DNA of 64,000 bases from Ruegeria halocynthiae (GTDB lineage: Bacteria; Pseudomonadota; Alphaproteobacteria; Rhodobacterales; Rhodobacteraceae), in the NCBI RefSeq assembly GCF_900106805.1, contig NZ_FNNP01000001.1, positions 1,178,001-1,242,000 of the forward strand, given 5' to 3'. A program made the position numbers and the translations under genes. Below the pieces are notes generated by a model that worked only from the letters and a program-made list of their open reading frames with translations, was not told the DNA's origin and ran no database searches. This document shows, in pieces, positions 18,165-26,805 of this stretch (position 1 is its first letter; every line of letters begins with the position of its first letter).

Positions 18165-19517
18165 CTAAGCCCGCTCAAATCCGCGGGCAATTTCCCAATC
18201 GGTCACCACGCGTTCGAACTCCTCGATCTCCACTTCAGCTGCACGTACGTAGTGATCCACCACCTCATTCCCCATGGCTGTGCGCAACATGGCCGAGCCA
18301 TGCAGCGCATGCCGCGCCGCGCTCAGATTACCAGGGATCATTCCCGTTTCTCCCTGATACACATCGCCTTGGCTCGGCGGCTGCAACTCCAACTCCTCCT
18401 CGATGCCGGCAATTCCCGCAGCCAGCATCCCTGCCATTGCCAGATAAGGGTTCATGTCCGAACCCGGAATCCGGCATTCCACCCGGATCGCCTTGGTGCC
18501 ATCGCCACACAGGCGAAATCCTGCGGTGCGATTGTCCACCGACCAGATGATCCGTGTCGGCGCAAAAGTGCCCTTCATGAACCGTTTGTAGCTGTTGATA
18601 TACGGCGCCATGAAACAGGTGTAATCGGCAGCGTATTTCAGCAGGCCAGCCATATAGCTTTTCATCACATCCGACATACCCAGTGGATCTTTTTCGTCGA
18701 AAAAGACCGGTACCCCATCCGCCCAAAGCGACTGATGCACATGACTGGAACTACCCACTTTCTCATGATGCCATTTCGGCAGAAAGGTCACCGCATGGCC
18801 ATGCTGCCAAGCGATCTCTTTCACTGCGTTTTTCGCTATCGAGTGATATTCGGCCGTGTCCATCGCCGACGCATATTTGATGTTCAGTTCTTCCTGACCG
18901 GTCTCGGCCTCACCTTTCGAGTTCTCAACCGGTATGCCCGCGTTCCACAGATGGTTGCGGATCGGGCGCATCACATGTTCTTCCTTGGTGGTCTGAAGGA
19001 TGTGATAGTCCTCGTTATAGCCCGAGATCGGCTCCAGTTCGCGGAAACCCTCTTTGCGAATCTGATCAAAGCTTTTCTCGAACAGAAAGAACTCCAGTTC
19101 GGTCGCGCACATTGCGTCATAACCCATCGCCTTCAGACGATTCACCTGACGCTTTAGAATCGAGCGTGGCGCGTGCGGCACCTCTTCATGGGTGTGATGA
19201 TCCAGCACATCACACATCACCATTGCCGTGCCCTCAAGCCACGGCACCGGGCGCAGAGTACTCAGATCTGGCTTCATCACATAATCACCATAGCCCCGCT
19301 CCCAACTGGTTGAGGCATAGCCATCCGGCGTTCCCATCTCGAGATCCGTCGCCAGCAGATAATTGCAGCAATGCGTCTCTTCCCACGCGCCCGCCAAAAA
19401 ATGACCCGCATGAAACCGCTTGCCCATCAATCGGCCCTGCATATCGACCATGCACACCAACACAGTGTCAATTTCCCCGGCAGAAACCTGCGACTTAAGA
19501 TGCTCGAATGTCAGCAT
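18165..19517 (-). CDS. Glutamine-synthetase-family ligase, probable gamma-glutamyl amine/amino-alcohol synthetase
   Basis: A 450-residue ATP-dependent ligase of the glutamine synthetase fold. Metal and substrate segments are intact: ATELEFFLFE, GEAETGQEELNIKY, GSSSHVHQSLW, RIIWSVDNRTAGFR and RVECRIPGSDMNPYLAMA. The C-terminus lacks the adenylylation-loop Tyr region of housekeeping GlnA. Its place between a TRAP transporter and two dehydrogenases fits PuuA, IpuC or GlnA4 type enzymes, which join glutamate to an amine rather than to ammonia. The real amine acceptor is unknown. Confidence 0.88.
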   Translation of the reverse strand: MLTFEHLKSQVSAGEIDTVLVCMVDMQGRLMGKRFHAGHFLAGAWEETHCCNYLLATDLEMGTPDGYASTSWERGYGDYVMKPDLSTLRPVPWLEGTAMVMCDVLDHHTHEEVPHAPRSILKRQVNRLKAMGYDAMCATELEFFLFEKSFDQIRKEGFRELEPISGYNEDYHILQTTKEEHVMRPIRNHLWNAGIPVENSKGEAETGQEELNIKYASAMDTAEYHSIAKNAVKEIAWQHGHAVTFLPKWHHEKVGSSSHVHQSLWADGVPVFFDEKDPLGMSDVMKSYMAGLLKYAADYTCFMAPYINSYKRFMKGTFAPTRIIWSVDNRTAGFRLCGDGTKAIRVECRIPGSDMNPYLAMAGMLAAGIAGIEEELELQPPSQGDVYQGETGMIPGNLSAARHALHGSAMLRTAMGNEVVDHYVRAAEVEIEEFERVVTDWEIARGFERA

Positions 19518-19608
19518 AAATTACCTCTGCGCTGCGCGAGAATTTTCGATGAAAATTCTTAATCCACATGGTGACCGGCCCGCTGTCAAACGGGCCGGTT
19601 CTGTTTCA

Positions 19609-20643
19609 TCAGCCGTAACGATAAGGCCGTCCGGCCTTGAGCATTTCGGCGTTATAGCGTTTGAAGATATCTACAACCTTCGCTTTGGTTTCGGATTCCG
19701 CCGCAACTTCATCCCAGAACTTTACAGCCGCCTGCTCGACGGTTGCCCATTCCTCATCCGGGATAGTCGTCAGCTGCATCTTGGTACCGTTGACCCGCAG
19801 ATTGGCCTCACCACCCCAATACCACCACTGGCGATAATAATGTGACTGGTCACAGCACACCTTGAACAGGGTTTGCAAGTCCTCAGGCAGTTCGTTCCAG
19901 CGATCCATATTGGCAAAGAAGTGACCCGCCCAGGCACCCGAGATGTTGTTGGTCAGGAAGTAATTGGTCACATCCGCCCAACCGACTGTGTAGTCCTCGG
20001 TGATGCCCGACCAGGCGATGCCATCAAGTTCGCCAGTCTGAACCGCGACCTCGATATCCTCCCATGGCAGTGATACCGGCACCACGCCAAACTGGCTGAG
20101 GAACCGACCCGCCGTTGGGAATGTAAAGATGCGTTTGCCTTTCATATCTTCCAGCGAGTTAATCGGATCCTTGGTGGCAAAGTGGCATGGGTCCCATGCA
20201 CCGGCGCTGATGTGCTTGACACCGACCTTCGAATATTCCTCATCCCAGATTTCGTTCAGACCCCACTGGTTAAACAGCACCGGCACGTCCAGCGAGTATC
20301 GCGAAGCGAACGGGAAGTAGCCGCCGAACACAGTAACTTCGGTGGGCGAGGCCATCGAGTCATCGTCTGACTGAACCGCATCAATGGTGCCTTTCTGCAT
20401 GGCGCGGAACAGTTCTCCGGTGGGAACAAGCTGATCGGCATAGAACAGCTCGATCTGCATCCGATCACCGGCAATCTGATTGAACATCTTGATGGCCGGG
20501 TCAATCACATGCTCGGCCAGTGCGGGACCGGCATAGGTCTGCATCCGCCAGGTGATCGTGCTTTGCGCCAGTGCGGGCGTAGCCAGAGGCGCAGCCGCAA
20601 CCCCGACTCCTGCGGTTTTCAGAAACTTCCGTCTTGTCGTCAT
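19609..20643 (-). CDS. TRAP transporter substrate-binding protein (DctP family)
   Basis: A 344-residue periplasmic binding protein for the adjacent TRAP permease. It has a Tat-type leader (TTRRKFLKTAGVGVAAA, cleavage near ATPALAQ, residue 27). The body reads like the TakP/DctP group (WRMQTYAGP, GTIDAVQSDDDS, GELDGIAWSG), whose known ligands are organic acids bound through a conserved Arg. It is the largest intergenic-flanked gene of the operon (51 bases from dctM, 91 to the GS-like gene). The ligand is not readable from sequence. Confidence 0.92.
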   Translation of the reverse strand: MTTRRKFLKTAGVGVAAAPLATPALAQSTITWRMQTYAGPALAEHVIDPAIKMFNQIAGDRMQIELFYADQLVPTGELFRAMQKGTIDAVQSDDDSMASPTEVTVFGGYFPFASRYSLDVPVLFNQWGLNEIWDEEYSKVGVKHISAGAWDPCHFATKDPINSLEDMKGKRIFTFPTAGRFLSQFGVVPVSLPWEDIEVAVQTGELDGIAWSGITEDYTVGWADVTNYFLTNNISGAWAGHFFANMDRWNELPEDLQTLFKVCCDQSHYYRQWWYWGGEANLRVNGTKMQLTTIPDEEWATVEQAAVKFWDEVAAESETKAKVVDIFKRYNAEMLKAGRPYRYG

Positions 20644-20694
20644 GTCAATTTCCTCTCCGTTAAAGTTTGAGTGCCCGTTTGCCGGGCCTTCTTG

Positions 20695-22014
20695 TTAATT
20701 TCCGTAAACATACCCGGGCAGCCACAGGGCGATCTCGGGGAAAATCATGATAATCGCGAGCGCCAGAAGCATCACCCCGACAAAGGGCACGATCGAGCGA
20801 TAGATATCCTTAAGGCTGATCTCGGGTGGTGCCATTGCCCGCATCAAGAACAGGTTATAGCCAAAGGGCGGCGTCATATACGCGATCTGGGTGGTGATCG
20901 TATACAGCACGCCGTACCAGATCAAATCGAACCCCAACGCACCGACCAAGGGTACATACAACGGCGCCACGATGACCAGCATGGCCGTGTCATCCAGGAA
21001 CGTACCCATAACGATAAAGCTGAGTTGCATCAGGATCAGGATCAGCCAGGGCGACAGACCCAACTGGTCGGTGAACAGATTTTCGATGGCTTTCACCGCG
21101 CCCAGCCCATCAAACACCGCGCCAAAGCCCAGCGCTGCAAGGATGATCCACATGAACATGCACGAAATGGCCAGCGTCTGCTTGGTGCAGTCTTCGAAAA
21201 TCTTCCACGTCATACGACGCTTGAGGATCGACGCCACCAGTGCCGCCAACGCCCCGATTGCCGAGCTTTCAACCAGCGATGTCCAGCCGTTCACAAACGG
21301 AAGCATCATGGACGCAAAGATGATCAGCGGCAGCGCCCCTGCTCCAAGCAGGCGCAGTTTCTCGGCGCGTGGCACCTTATGCGCATCTTCCATTGCAGGG
21401 CCCAGATGCGGCTGAAGCCGACATCTTATCCAGATGTATAGGATGAACAGGGACGCCATCAGCAGCCCCGGTACAATCCCGGCCAGCCACAGCTGACCCA
21501 CGGGTTGCCGCGCGATCATAGCATAAAGAACCAGAACAACCGATGGCGGCACAAGGATGCCAAGGCTCGACCCCGCCTGAATGACCCCCGTTACCATGGT
21601 TTTGTCATATCCGCGCCGCAACAGCTCAGGCAGCGCGATCGTCGCCCCGATGGCCATACCTGCCACGCTGAGCCCGTTCATGGCTGAAACCAGGACCATC
21701 AGTCCGATTGTGCCAATGGCAAGGCCTCCGTTTACCGGCCCCATCCAGACGTGGAACATGCGATAGAGATCGTCAGCCAAGCGGCTTTCGCTGAGGACAT
21801 AGCCCATGAAGATGAACATCGGCAGCGTCAGCAGAGGGTACCATTTCATCAGCTTCATCGCCGCCGAGAACGGAATGTCCTGCCCGCCCGTCCCCCACAG
21901 CGCCAGCGCCGCGATGGCCGCGACCGCCCCGATGGCACCAAAGACGCGCTGCCCGGTGAACAGCATCAGCATCATCGAGGCGAACATGAAGATGGCAATA
22001 AATTCCTGGCTCAT
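20695..22014 (-). CDS. TRAP transporter large permease subunit (DctM)
   Basis: A 439-residue integral membrane protein with about 12 hydrophobic segments, the usual DctM size. Family stretches are visible (LPMFIFMGYVLSES, IQAGSSLGILVPPSVVLVLYAM, GTFLDDTAMLVIVAPLYVPL, TPPFGYNLFLMR). It works with DctQ and DctP as a Na+-coupled uptake system. The start at 22014 overlaps the dctQ stop by 4 bases (ATGA); the 44-codon upstream extension lies over dctQ in another frame and is not coding. Confidence 0.94.
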   Translation of the reverse strand: MSQEFIAIFMFASMMLMLFTGQRVFGAIGAVAAIAALALWGTGGQDIPFSAAMKLMKWYPLLTLPMFIFMGYVLSESRLADDLYRMFHVWMGPVNGGLAIGTIGLMVLVSAMNGLSVAGMAIGATIALPELLRRGYDKTMVTGVIQAGSSLGILVPPSVVLVLYAMIARQPVGQLWLAGIVPGLLMASLFILYIWIRCRLQPHLGPAMEDAHKVPRAEKLRLLGAGALPLIIFASMMLPFVNGWTSLVESSAIGALAALVASILKRRMTWKIFEDCTKQTLAISCMFMWIILAALGFGAVFDGLGAVKAIENLFTDQLGLSPWLILILMQLSFIVMGTFLDDTAMLVIVAPLYVPLVGALGFDLIWYGVLYTITTQIAYMTPPFGYNLFLMRAMAPPEISLKDIYRSIVPFVGVMLLALAIIMIFPEIALWLPGYVYGN

Positions 22015-22592
22015 GCGCGCCCTGCCCCGATCTCTTGCCCGTTGATCCGCGCAATGTCTTTGAAAAACTCTGATATCGCCTGCAGCAGCATCAGGAAGAA
22101 GCCGAACACCATCATCGCCTTGACCGGCCAGATATAGGGCCGCCATGCGGTGGATGACCGTTCCAGGCGCCCGACCTCTTCGTTGCCGGTCAGCAGGCCC
22201 GCGAAATAGGTGACAGGCTCATCGCCCCAATAGCCAAGGCTATACGCAGTGGACCCGAGCCCACCATAGAACAACACGCCCAAATAAAGGATCAACAGCA
22301 ATACTGTGAACGCATCAAACCACGCTTTTCGGCGCGGGCTCCAGTTATGATAGAACAGGTCCATCCGCACGTTCGATCCCAACTGGATCGAGTACGGCCC
22401 ACCCATGATGTAATATGTCACCATGGCAAACTGCGCCATTTCCAGCGTCCACAGCGAGGGCAGAAAGAACGTCTTCGAGATCGAAGACCAAAGCAAAACT
22501 GCCATCATCACGAACAGGCCCCACATCATGACCCGTCCGATCCGGTAGTTTATCGCATCCACGATGCGTACATATGCGGCCATCAACTTCAT
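22011..22592 (-). CDS. TRAP transporter small permease subunit (DctQ)
   Basis: A 193-residue membrane protein with four hydrophobic segments, as in DctQ subunits, and the typical central stretch MGGPYSIQLGSNVRMDLFYHNWS. It is somewhat longer than the common 160-180 residues, as in the TakQ-like group. Its ATG overlaps the stop of the amidohydrolase-like gene and its stop overlaps the start of dctM, each by 4 bases, so the three genes are translationally linked. Confidence 0.92.
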   Translation of the reverse strand: MKLMAAYVRIVDAINYRIGRVMMWGLFVMMAVLLWSSISKTFFLPSLWTLEMAQFAMVTYYIMGGPYSIQLGSNVRMDLFYHNWSPRRKAWFDAFTVLLLILYLGVLFYGGLGSTAYSLGYWGDEPVTYFAGLLTGNEEVGRLERSSTAWRPYIWPVKAMMVFGFFLMLLQAISEFFKDIARINGQEIGAGRA

Positions 22593-23377
22593 GACGCTGC
22601 GCCCCGGATGGTGTTCCGCGTTCTACCCATCCACGGCACCAAAGTGCCCGCCATCGCCTGCTGTTCTTCGTGCGTCTGGATCAGATCGTTGCGGATCTCG
22701 ATCATGACGTTCAGCAATCCACGCGGAGCTGCGTGAAGATCCAGCGTGTGCGCCACCCCGTCGGCCGCTGAATAGGGCTCATTCAGGCGTGTAATCAGTG
22801 CCAGGTCCGGGGCCGCTGTATTCATCATACCCAGTGCAAAGCGATCATCCTTGCCATGCAACAGGCCCAGTTCGACCGATCGGTTCTGACCCCGGTACAC
22901 CGGCGTGAAACTGTGGATTGTCACCATCAGTTCAAGCGTGTCCCGATAGCGTTCCAGTATTCCCGTCAGCGCGGAGCGAAAGGGCGAATAAACCTTATCG
23001 ATCCGCGTCTTACGCTCTCTGTCAGTCAGGTGCGTGTTGCCCGGGATGACGAAATCCTCGCTTTTGACAGGCATCGCATCGCTGGCCTCGGGTGGACGAT
23101 TGCAATCGTAAACCAGCCGCGACACACCGCCATATACCATGGCCGCTGACATCCCGCGCGCGATTGCCTGAGCCACCGGCAACGCACCCGGGTCCCAGGC
23201 GATATGGCTGCGCCGAGCATCCTGGCTTAGGCCCATATCCCCCAACCCCTCGGGGATTCGGCGCGATGCATGTTCACACACAACGATGACCGACGGATTA
23301 TCCGCCGGTTCAAGTGTATGAACCACCGTTCCGAAATCCGGATGTCCGTACGATTTGAGGCTGTCATGTGATTCCAT
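22589..23377 (-). CDS. N-formylglutamate amidohydrolase-family protein
   Basis: A 262-residue member of the FGase fold (HutG of the five-step histidine pathway and COG3931 relatives). Conserved segments are VVCEHASRRIP, the VYDCNRPPEAS motif, VTIHSFTPVYRG and the C-terminal NVMIEIRNDLI. No hut genes are nearby. As the first gene of an operon with a gamma-glutamyl ligase, it may release glutamate from a gamma-glutamyl intermediate or a formylated compound; this is inference. Its ATG lies about 110 bases from the divergent regulator. Confidence 0.85.
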   Translation of the reverse strand: MESHDSLKSYGHPDFGTVVHTLEPADNPSVIVVCEHASRRIPEGLGDMGLSQDARRSHIAWDPGALPVAQAIARGMSAAMVYGGVSRLVYDCNRPPEASDAMPVKSEDFVIPGNTHLTDRERKTRIDKVYSPFRSALTGILERYRDTLELMVTIHSFTPVYRGQNRSVELGLLHGKDDRFALGMMNTAAPDLALITRLNEPYSAADGVAHTLDLHAAPRGLLNVMIEIRNDLIQTHEEQQAMAGTLVPWMGRTRNTIRGAAS

Positions 23378-23438
23378 GAGGAAAAATTTCTACACCCAAC
23401 CTTAACCTGTCAATAATTTTCCTGTAAAAGATTCTCCA

Positions 23439-23453
23439 CATTCAATTTGAATG
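23439..23453. promoter_or_regulatory. Perfect 15-bp inverted repeat, candidate RpiR operator
   Basis: CATTCAATTTGAATG is a perfect palindrome with a single central base, located in the AT-rich gap between the divergent regulator and operon. Its position, 62 bases from the operon start codon and 47-61 bases from the regulator start, suits control of both promoters. Binding by the neighbouring RpiR protein is inferred from position and symmetry only. Confidence 0.55.
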
Positions 23454-23499
23454 TCAAAAATTACACGCAGATGGCCTGCAACAAACAATGGAGTATTCC

Positions 23500-24369
23500 G
23501 TGCGAGTAACAGAAAGGCTCCTTGCGCATCGTGAAAAGATGACGCCATCGGAACGACAGTTGGTCAATGTACTGTTGGACGAATACCCAATGGCTGGTCT
23601 GGGCAGCATAACCGAACTGGCCAGCGCCGCCTCGGTCTCGACCACGACGGTTGCCCGAATGCTGCAGAAAACGGGATTTGGTGGCTACCCGCAATTTCAG
23701 GCCGCGATCCGCAGCGAAGTCAAAGAGATGATCTCGGGGCCCGTCGCCAAGCGTGATGTCTGGCAAAACGACCTGCCCGAAGAACACATTCTGAACCGGT
23801 ACTCGCGGCAGGCGTTGGAGAACCAGCGTCGCACCATTGATGAGATTGACCCGGAGGAGTTCGACAGCTTCTGCCGCCTGCTGTGTGACCCCGAGCGACG
23901 CATTTTTGTCACCGGCGGACGCATTACCGGCGCGCTGGCACAATATCTGTACCTGCACCTGCAAATGATACGCCCGGATGTAAAGCTGCTCTCGGACGCC
24001 GCATCATGGACCCACGACCTGCTCGAGATACGCGAAGGTGATGTGCTGGTTGCGCTGGATGTGCGGCGGTATGAGAACACCACCCTGCTGATCGGACAGC
24101 TTTGCCACGAACGGAAGGCCGAGGTTGTTCTGCTGACGGATCAGTGGCGCTCGCCCATTCATCGGCTGGCGAAACACACCTTCGCCGCGCGCATTGCGGT
24201 GCCATCGGCCTGGGATTCCATGGCCTCGCTTCTGGTGCTGCTGGAATGCGTGATCGCTGAAATGCAGGAGCGTCTGTGGGACAGCGTGAAAGAACGCACA
24301 GAGGAACTTGAGCAGGCCTTCGACCGGACGAAGCTATTCCGAAAATTTGGCCAAAGCTCAGGCTCGTAA
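23500..24369 (+). CDS. RpiR-family regulator (HTH plus SIS domain)
   Basis: About 289 residues. An N-terminal RpiR helix-turn-helix (about 1-75; MTPSERQLVNVLLDEYP, ASAASVSTTTVARMLQKTGF) is followed by a SIS sugar-phosphate-type ligand domain (about 120-260; RRIFVTGGRITGALAQYLY). The family senses phosphosugars or other acids. The GTG at 23500 lies 6 bases after GGAG; an ATG four codons upstream has no such site but is possible. Divergent placement makes it the likely regulator of the adjacent TRAP and gamma-glutamylation operon. Confidence 0.9.
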   Translation: MRVTERLLAHREKMTPSERQLVNVLLDEYPMAGLGSITELASAASVSTTTVARMLQKTGFGGYPQFQAAIRSEVKEMISGPVAKRDVWQNDLPEEHILNRYSRQALENQRRTIDEIDPEEFDSFCRLLCDPERRIFVTGGRITGALAQYLYLHLQMIRPDVKLLSDAASWTHDLLEIREGDVLVALDVRRYENTTLLIGQLCHERKAEVVLLTDQWRSPIHRLAKHTFAARIAVPSAWDSMASLLVLLECVIAEMQERLWDSVKERTEELEQAFDRTKLFRKFGQSSGS

Positions 24370-24450
24370 TCGCCGTCACCGATCTGTCATCAGATACAAC
24401 TGCGCGTGAGCCCTGTTGTCAGATGGTGCACAGGCCGTACACTCCGGCTC

Positions 24451-25338
24451 ATGACATTCATTGCTGAAAACCAATTGCCACTGCTGCTCCTGTTCTTTCT
24501 GATCGGCCTGATCGGCACCGGCTTCCTGTTTCGCAAGCCTGCGGGACATCGGGCATGGAAACTGGCAGATCTGGTCTGGGTCGTGCTGGGTGGATTAGGT
24601 GCCCTGGTGGCGGTGTTGGCCGGGCTCTATACCTCGGACAGTTCACGGTTGGACCGACAAATTGACGTGGCTTATGCAGCCACGCTGGCCTTCGACCGCG
24701 ATGCGGCACGCTTCCGGCTACGGTTCTGTGATCCGGCGTATGATCCAGATACGGCCGTATTGTGCGAAAAGGTCGAATTCCTGTCGGCATCAACCGCCAG
24801 CAATGCCGATTTACCTTTGTTTATCGCCGTCACGAATGAAGTAGCACCTCTGCAAGGGTTGCACTTTCTGTTCGGTCGCGCGTCGCAAGACGACATGGAG
24901 GAAGCGCGCGGCATGGCCGCCAAGGCCGATGCGTTCAGCATCGAACAGTTCCTGGTGTTCACTTCTCTGGATGAGACCACGCAGGTGGCCATCGACAACA
25001 TGCGTCGCAAAGTCCCTGCCATCGCCGGGGACTACCTGATCCTTGCCCAGAGTTACGACGATTTGATCGAACAGGTCGGCAAGCTCAAAGATGAGTGGGA
25101 GTACCTACAGGCCAACGCACATATTCTGGTGTTGCAGATCATCGCCCTGTGCCTTGTAAGTTTCGCTGCGCCTTTCCGCCTTGGCAAATCCATTGTCGAA
25201 CTGCGTACCGCGTTCAACGCCGATACGCCTGCGCCAACTGACGTGGATCAGCCCCAAGAAAATACCGCGTCAGGGTCCACAGATTCCGCGCACCCCGTCG
25301 AAACCAGCCCTGATGGATATAGCGTTCCGCACTCGTAA
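24451..25338 (+). CDS. Membrane protein of unknown function
   Basis: A 295-residue protein with two N-terminal hydrophobic segments (about 8-25 and 37-57), a long soluble, probably periplasmic, domain with two Cys (RFCDPAYDP, AVLCEKVEF), and a third segment near 230-250 (ILVLQIIALCLVSFAAPF). The C-terminal 45 residues are hydrophilic and low in complexity. I do not recognise a family. The ATG at 24451 is chosen because it begins the membrane segment. Its last 125 bases overlap the 3' end of the convergent glycosyltransferase gene. Confidence 0.72.
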   Translation: MTFIAENQLPLLLLFFLIGLIGTGFLFRKPAGHRAWKLADLVWVVLGGLGALVAVLAGLYTSDSSRLDRQIDVAYAATLAFDRDAARFRLRFCDPAYDPDTAVLCEKVEFLSASTASNADLPLFIAVTNEVAPLQGLHFLFGRASQDDMEEARGMAAKADAFSIEQFLVFTSLDETTQVAIDNMRRKVPAIAGDYLILAQSYDDLIEQVGKLKDEWEYLQANAHILVLQIIALCLVSFAAPFRLGKSIVELRTAFNADTPAPTDVDQPQENTASGSTDSAHPVETSPDGYSVPHS

Positions 25339-25888
25339 CCGCATCCGCCCGTAACAGAACCGGGCGCGGCAACGCTCGGATCAGTGCGACATCCTCCATC
25401 AAGGGTTGATCCGGATAACCGCCCGCACTGATGTAGTCCGTCCGGCGCACCAGCAACCCCTGATCTCCGTAAGGCAGGCCAAACGCACGGCTGCGCAGAT
25501 TGGCCCAACCGGCCACCCACCGCGCACCAAATCCGCTGGCACGAAACCGCAACCGAAAAGCTGCTGGACGGTCTGAATTCAGATGCTCCGACACCACGGC
25601 ACTCCAGCCCGGTTGCAACACTGTGTCGGCGTGCAGGATCAGCAGCCAAACCCCCGAGGCCACATCGCACCCTCTCCGCAATTGCCCGCCGCGGGATGGA
25701 AGGCCGGTGACGATCCGGGCGCCGGTCTCATTGGCCATCTCAAGTGTTGGATCATCCGAGCCTCCATCACTCACAATCAACTCGCGGATCAGGCCCTGAT
25801 TCAGCCCCTCCATCAACGCGTGCAACGTTGCGGGTAGGATATGACCTGCGTTCAGTGTTGGAATCACAATGCTGATCGGGGCGGACAC
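25214..25888 (-). CDS. TIGR04283-like family 2 glycosyltransferase
   Basis: A 224-residue GT-A glycosyltransferase without membrane helices. It shows the N-terminal ISIVIPTLNAGHIL, the VSDGGSDDPTL region and the LILHADTVLQPGW acidic motif. The short size and the PSRGGQLRRGCDVASG stretch fit the TIGR04283 group, annotated in some organisms in arsenosugar synthesis; that role is not supported by neighbours here. Its stop lies inside the 3' end of the opposite gene, giving a 125-bp convergent overlap. Confidence 0.82.
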   Translation of the reverse strand: MSAPISIVIPTLNAGHILPATLHALMEGLNQGLIRELIVSDGGSDDPTLEMANETGARIVTGLPSRGGQLRRGCDVASGVWLLILHADTVLQPGWSAVVSEHLNSDRPAAFRLRFRASGFGARWVAGWANLRSRAFGLPYGDQGLLVRRTDYISAGGYPDQPLMEDVALIRALPRPVLLRADAVTSAERYIHQGWFRRGARNLWTLTRYFLGADPRQLAQAYRR

Positions 25889-25961
25889 GTCTGAAACCCT
25901 CTGGTCATGGTAGCGCGATCTCCTATATCACGAGGCCAGATGAAATGACGAGGATCAACCC

Positions 25962-26699
25962 ATGCCCAATCGCCGCATTCTGCGCCTGACCGGCAAGGAT
26001 TCAGACAGCTTTCTGCAGGGGCTGATCACAAACGACGTACAGCGACTGGACGACGGGCTGGTCTACGCTGCCCTTCTGACGCCGCAAGGAAAGTATCTGG
26101 CCGATTTCTTTCTCAAACGGGATGGTGAGTCGGTACTGCTGGATGTGGCCGAAGACCTGGCCGATGGGCTTGCCAAACGCCTGACCATGTACAAGCTGCG
26201 CGCAGATGTAGCCATCGAGGATACTGATCTGAACATACAACGCGGCACCAGTACGGTGCCGGAAGGTGCCATGCCCGATCCTCGCCATCGCGATCTTGGG
26301 TGGCGCACCTATTCCACAGCGCCCGAGAGTGATGATGGCACCGATTGGGATGCGATCCGTGTCCGTCATTGCATCCCCGAAACAGGTATCGAGTTGACCC
26401 CCGACAGCTATATTCTTGAGGCCGGGTTCGAGGCGCTCAATGGTCTCGACTTCAAAAAAGGCTGTTATGTCGGGCAGGAAATCACTGCCCGGATGAAGCA
26501 CAAGACACAGCTGCGAAAGGGTTTGCGGATCGTCGAGGTCACTGGCGCCGCCCCGGTCGGGACCGAAATTCAGTCGGGCGGCAAGCCCGCTGGGGTGCTG
26601 TTTACCCAATCCGGTGGCAAGGCCATAGCGTATCTGCGTCTGGACCGCGCAGGTGATGATATGTTGGCCGGTGACGCGACACTAAAGCTGCCAGGCTGA
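25962..26699 (+). CDS. ygfZ: YgfZ/GcvT-like folate-binding protein
   Basis: A 245-residue tetrahydrofolate-binding protein that helps repair or mature certain Fe-S enzymes. The diagnostic KGCYVGQE motif, with its essential Cys, is at 166-173. The N-terminus LRLTGKDSDSFLQGLITNDV and YAALLTPQGKYLADFF are typical of the family. The ATG follows GAGGATC. It is a single gene, divergent from the glycosyltransferase gene and 106 bases ahead of the next gene. E. coli YgfZ is longer; this shorter form is common in alphaproteobacteria. Confidence 0.93.
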   Translation: MPNRRILRLTGKDSDSFLQGLITNDVQRLDDGLVYAALLTPQGKYLADFFLKRDGESVLLDVAEDLADGLAKRLTMYKLRADVAIEDTDLNIQRGTSTVPEGAMPDPRHRDLGWRTYSTAPESDDGTDWDAIRVRHCIPETGIELTPDSYILEAGFEALNGLDFKKGCYVGQEITARMKHKTQLRKGLRIVEVTGAAPVGTEIQSGGKPAGVLFTQSGGKAIAYLRLDRAGDDMLAGDATLKLPG

Positions 26700-26805
26700 T
26701 TTTGTGGCCAAACCGGTACGCCGTACTGCCTGAAACCGTTTATGTATTTGAACCTGTCAGGCCGCGCGGTATCACTGACGTCAATAGGCCTAACGGGGTA
26801 CCTGT

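Noticed and set aside
16476-19157. An 893-codon open frame on the plus strand
   Set aside because: It is antisense to ADH, ALDH and the glutamine-synthetase-like gene, all with clear motifs; the translated sequence is rich in His/Arg/Pro typical of a mirrored GC-rich frame.
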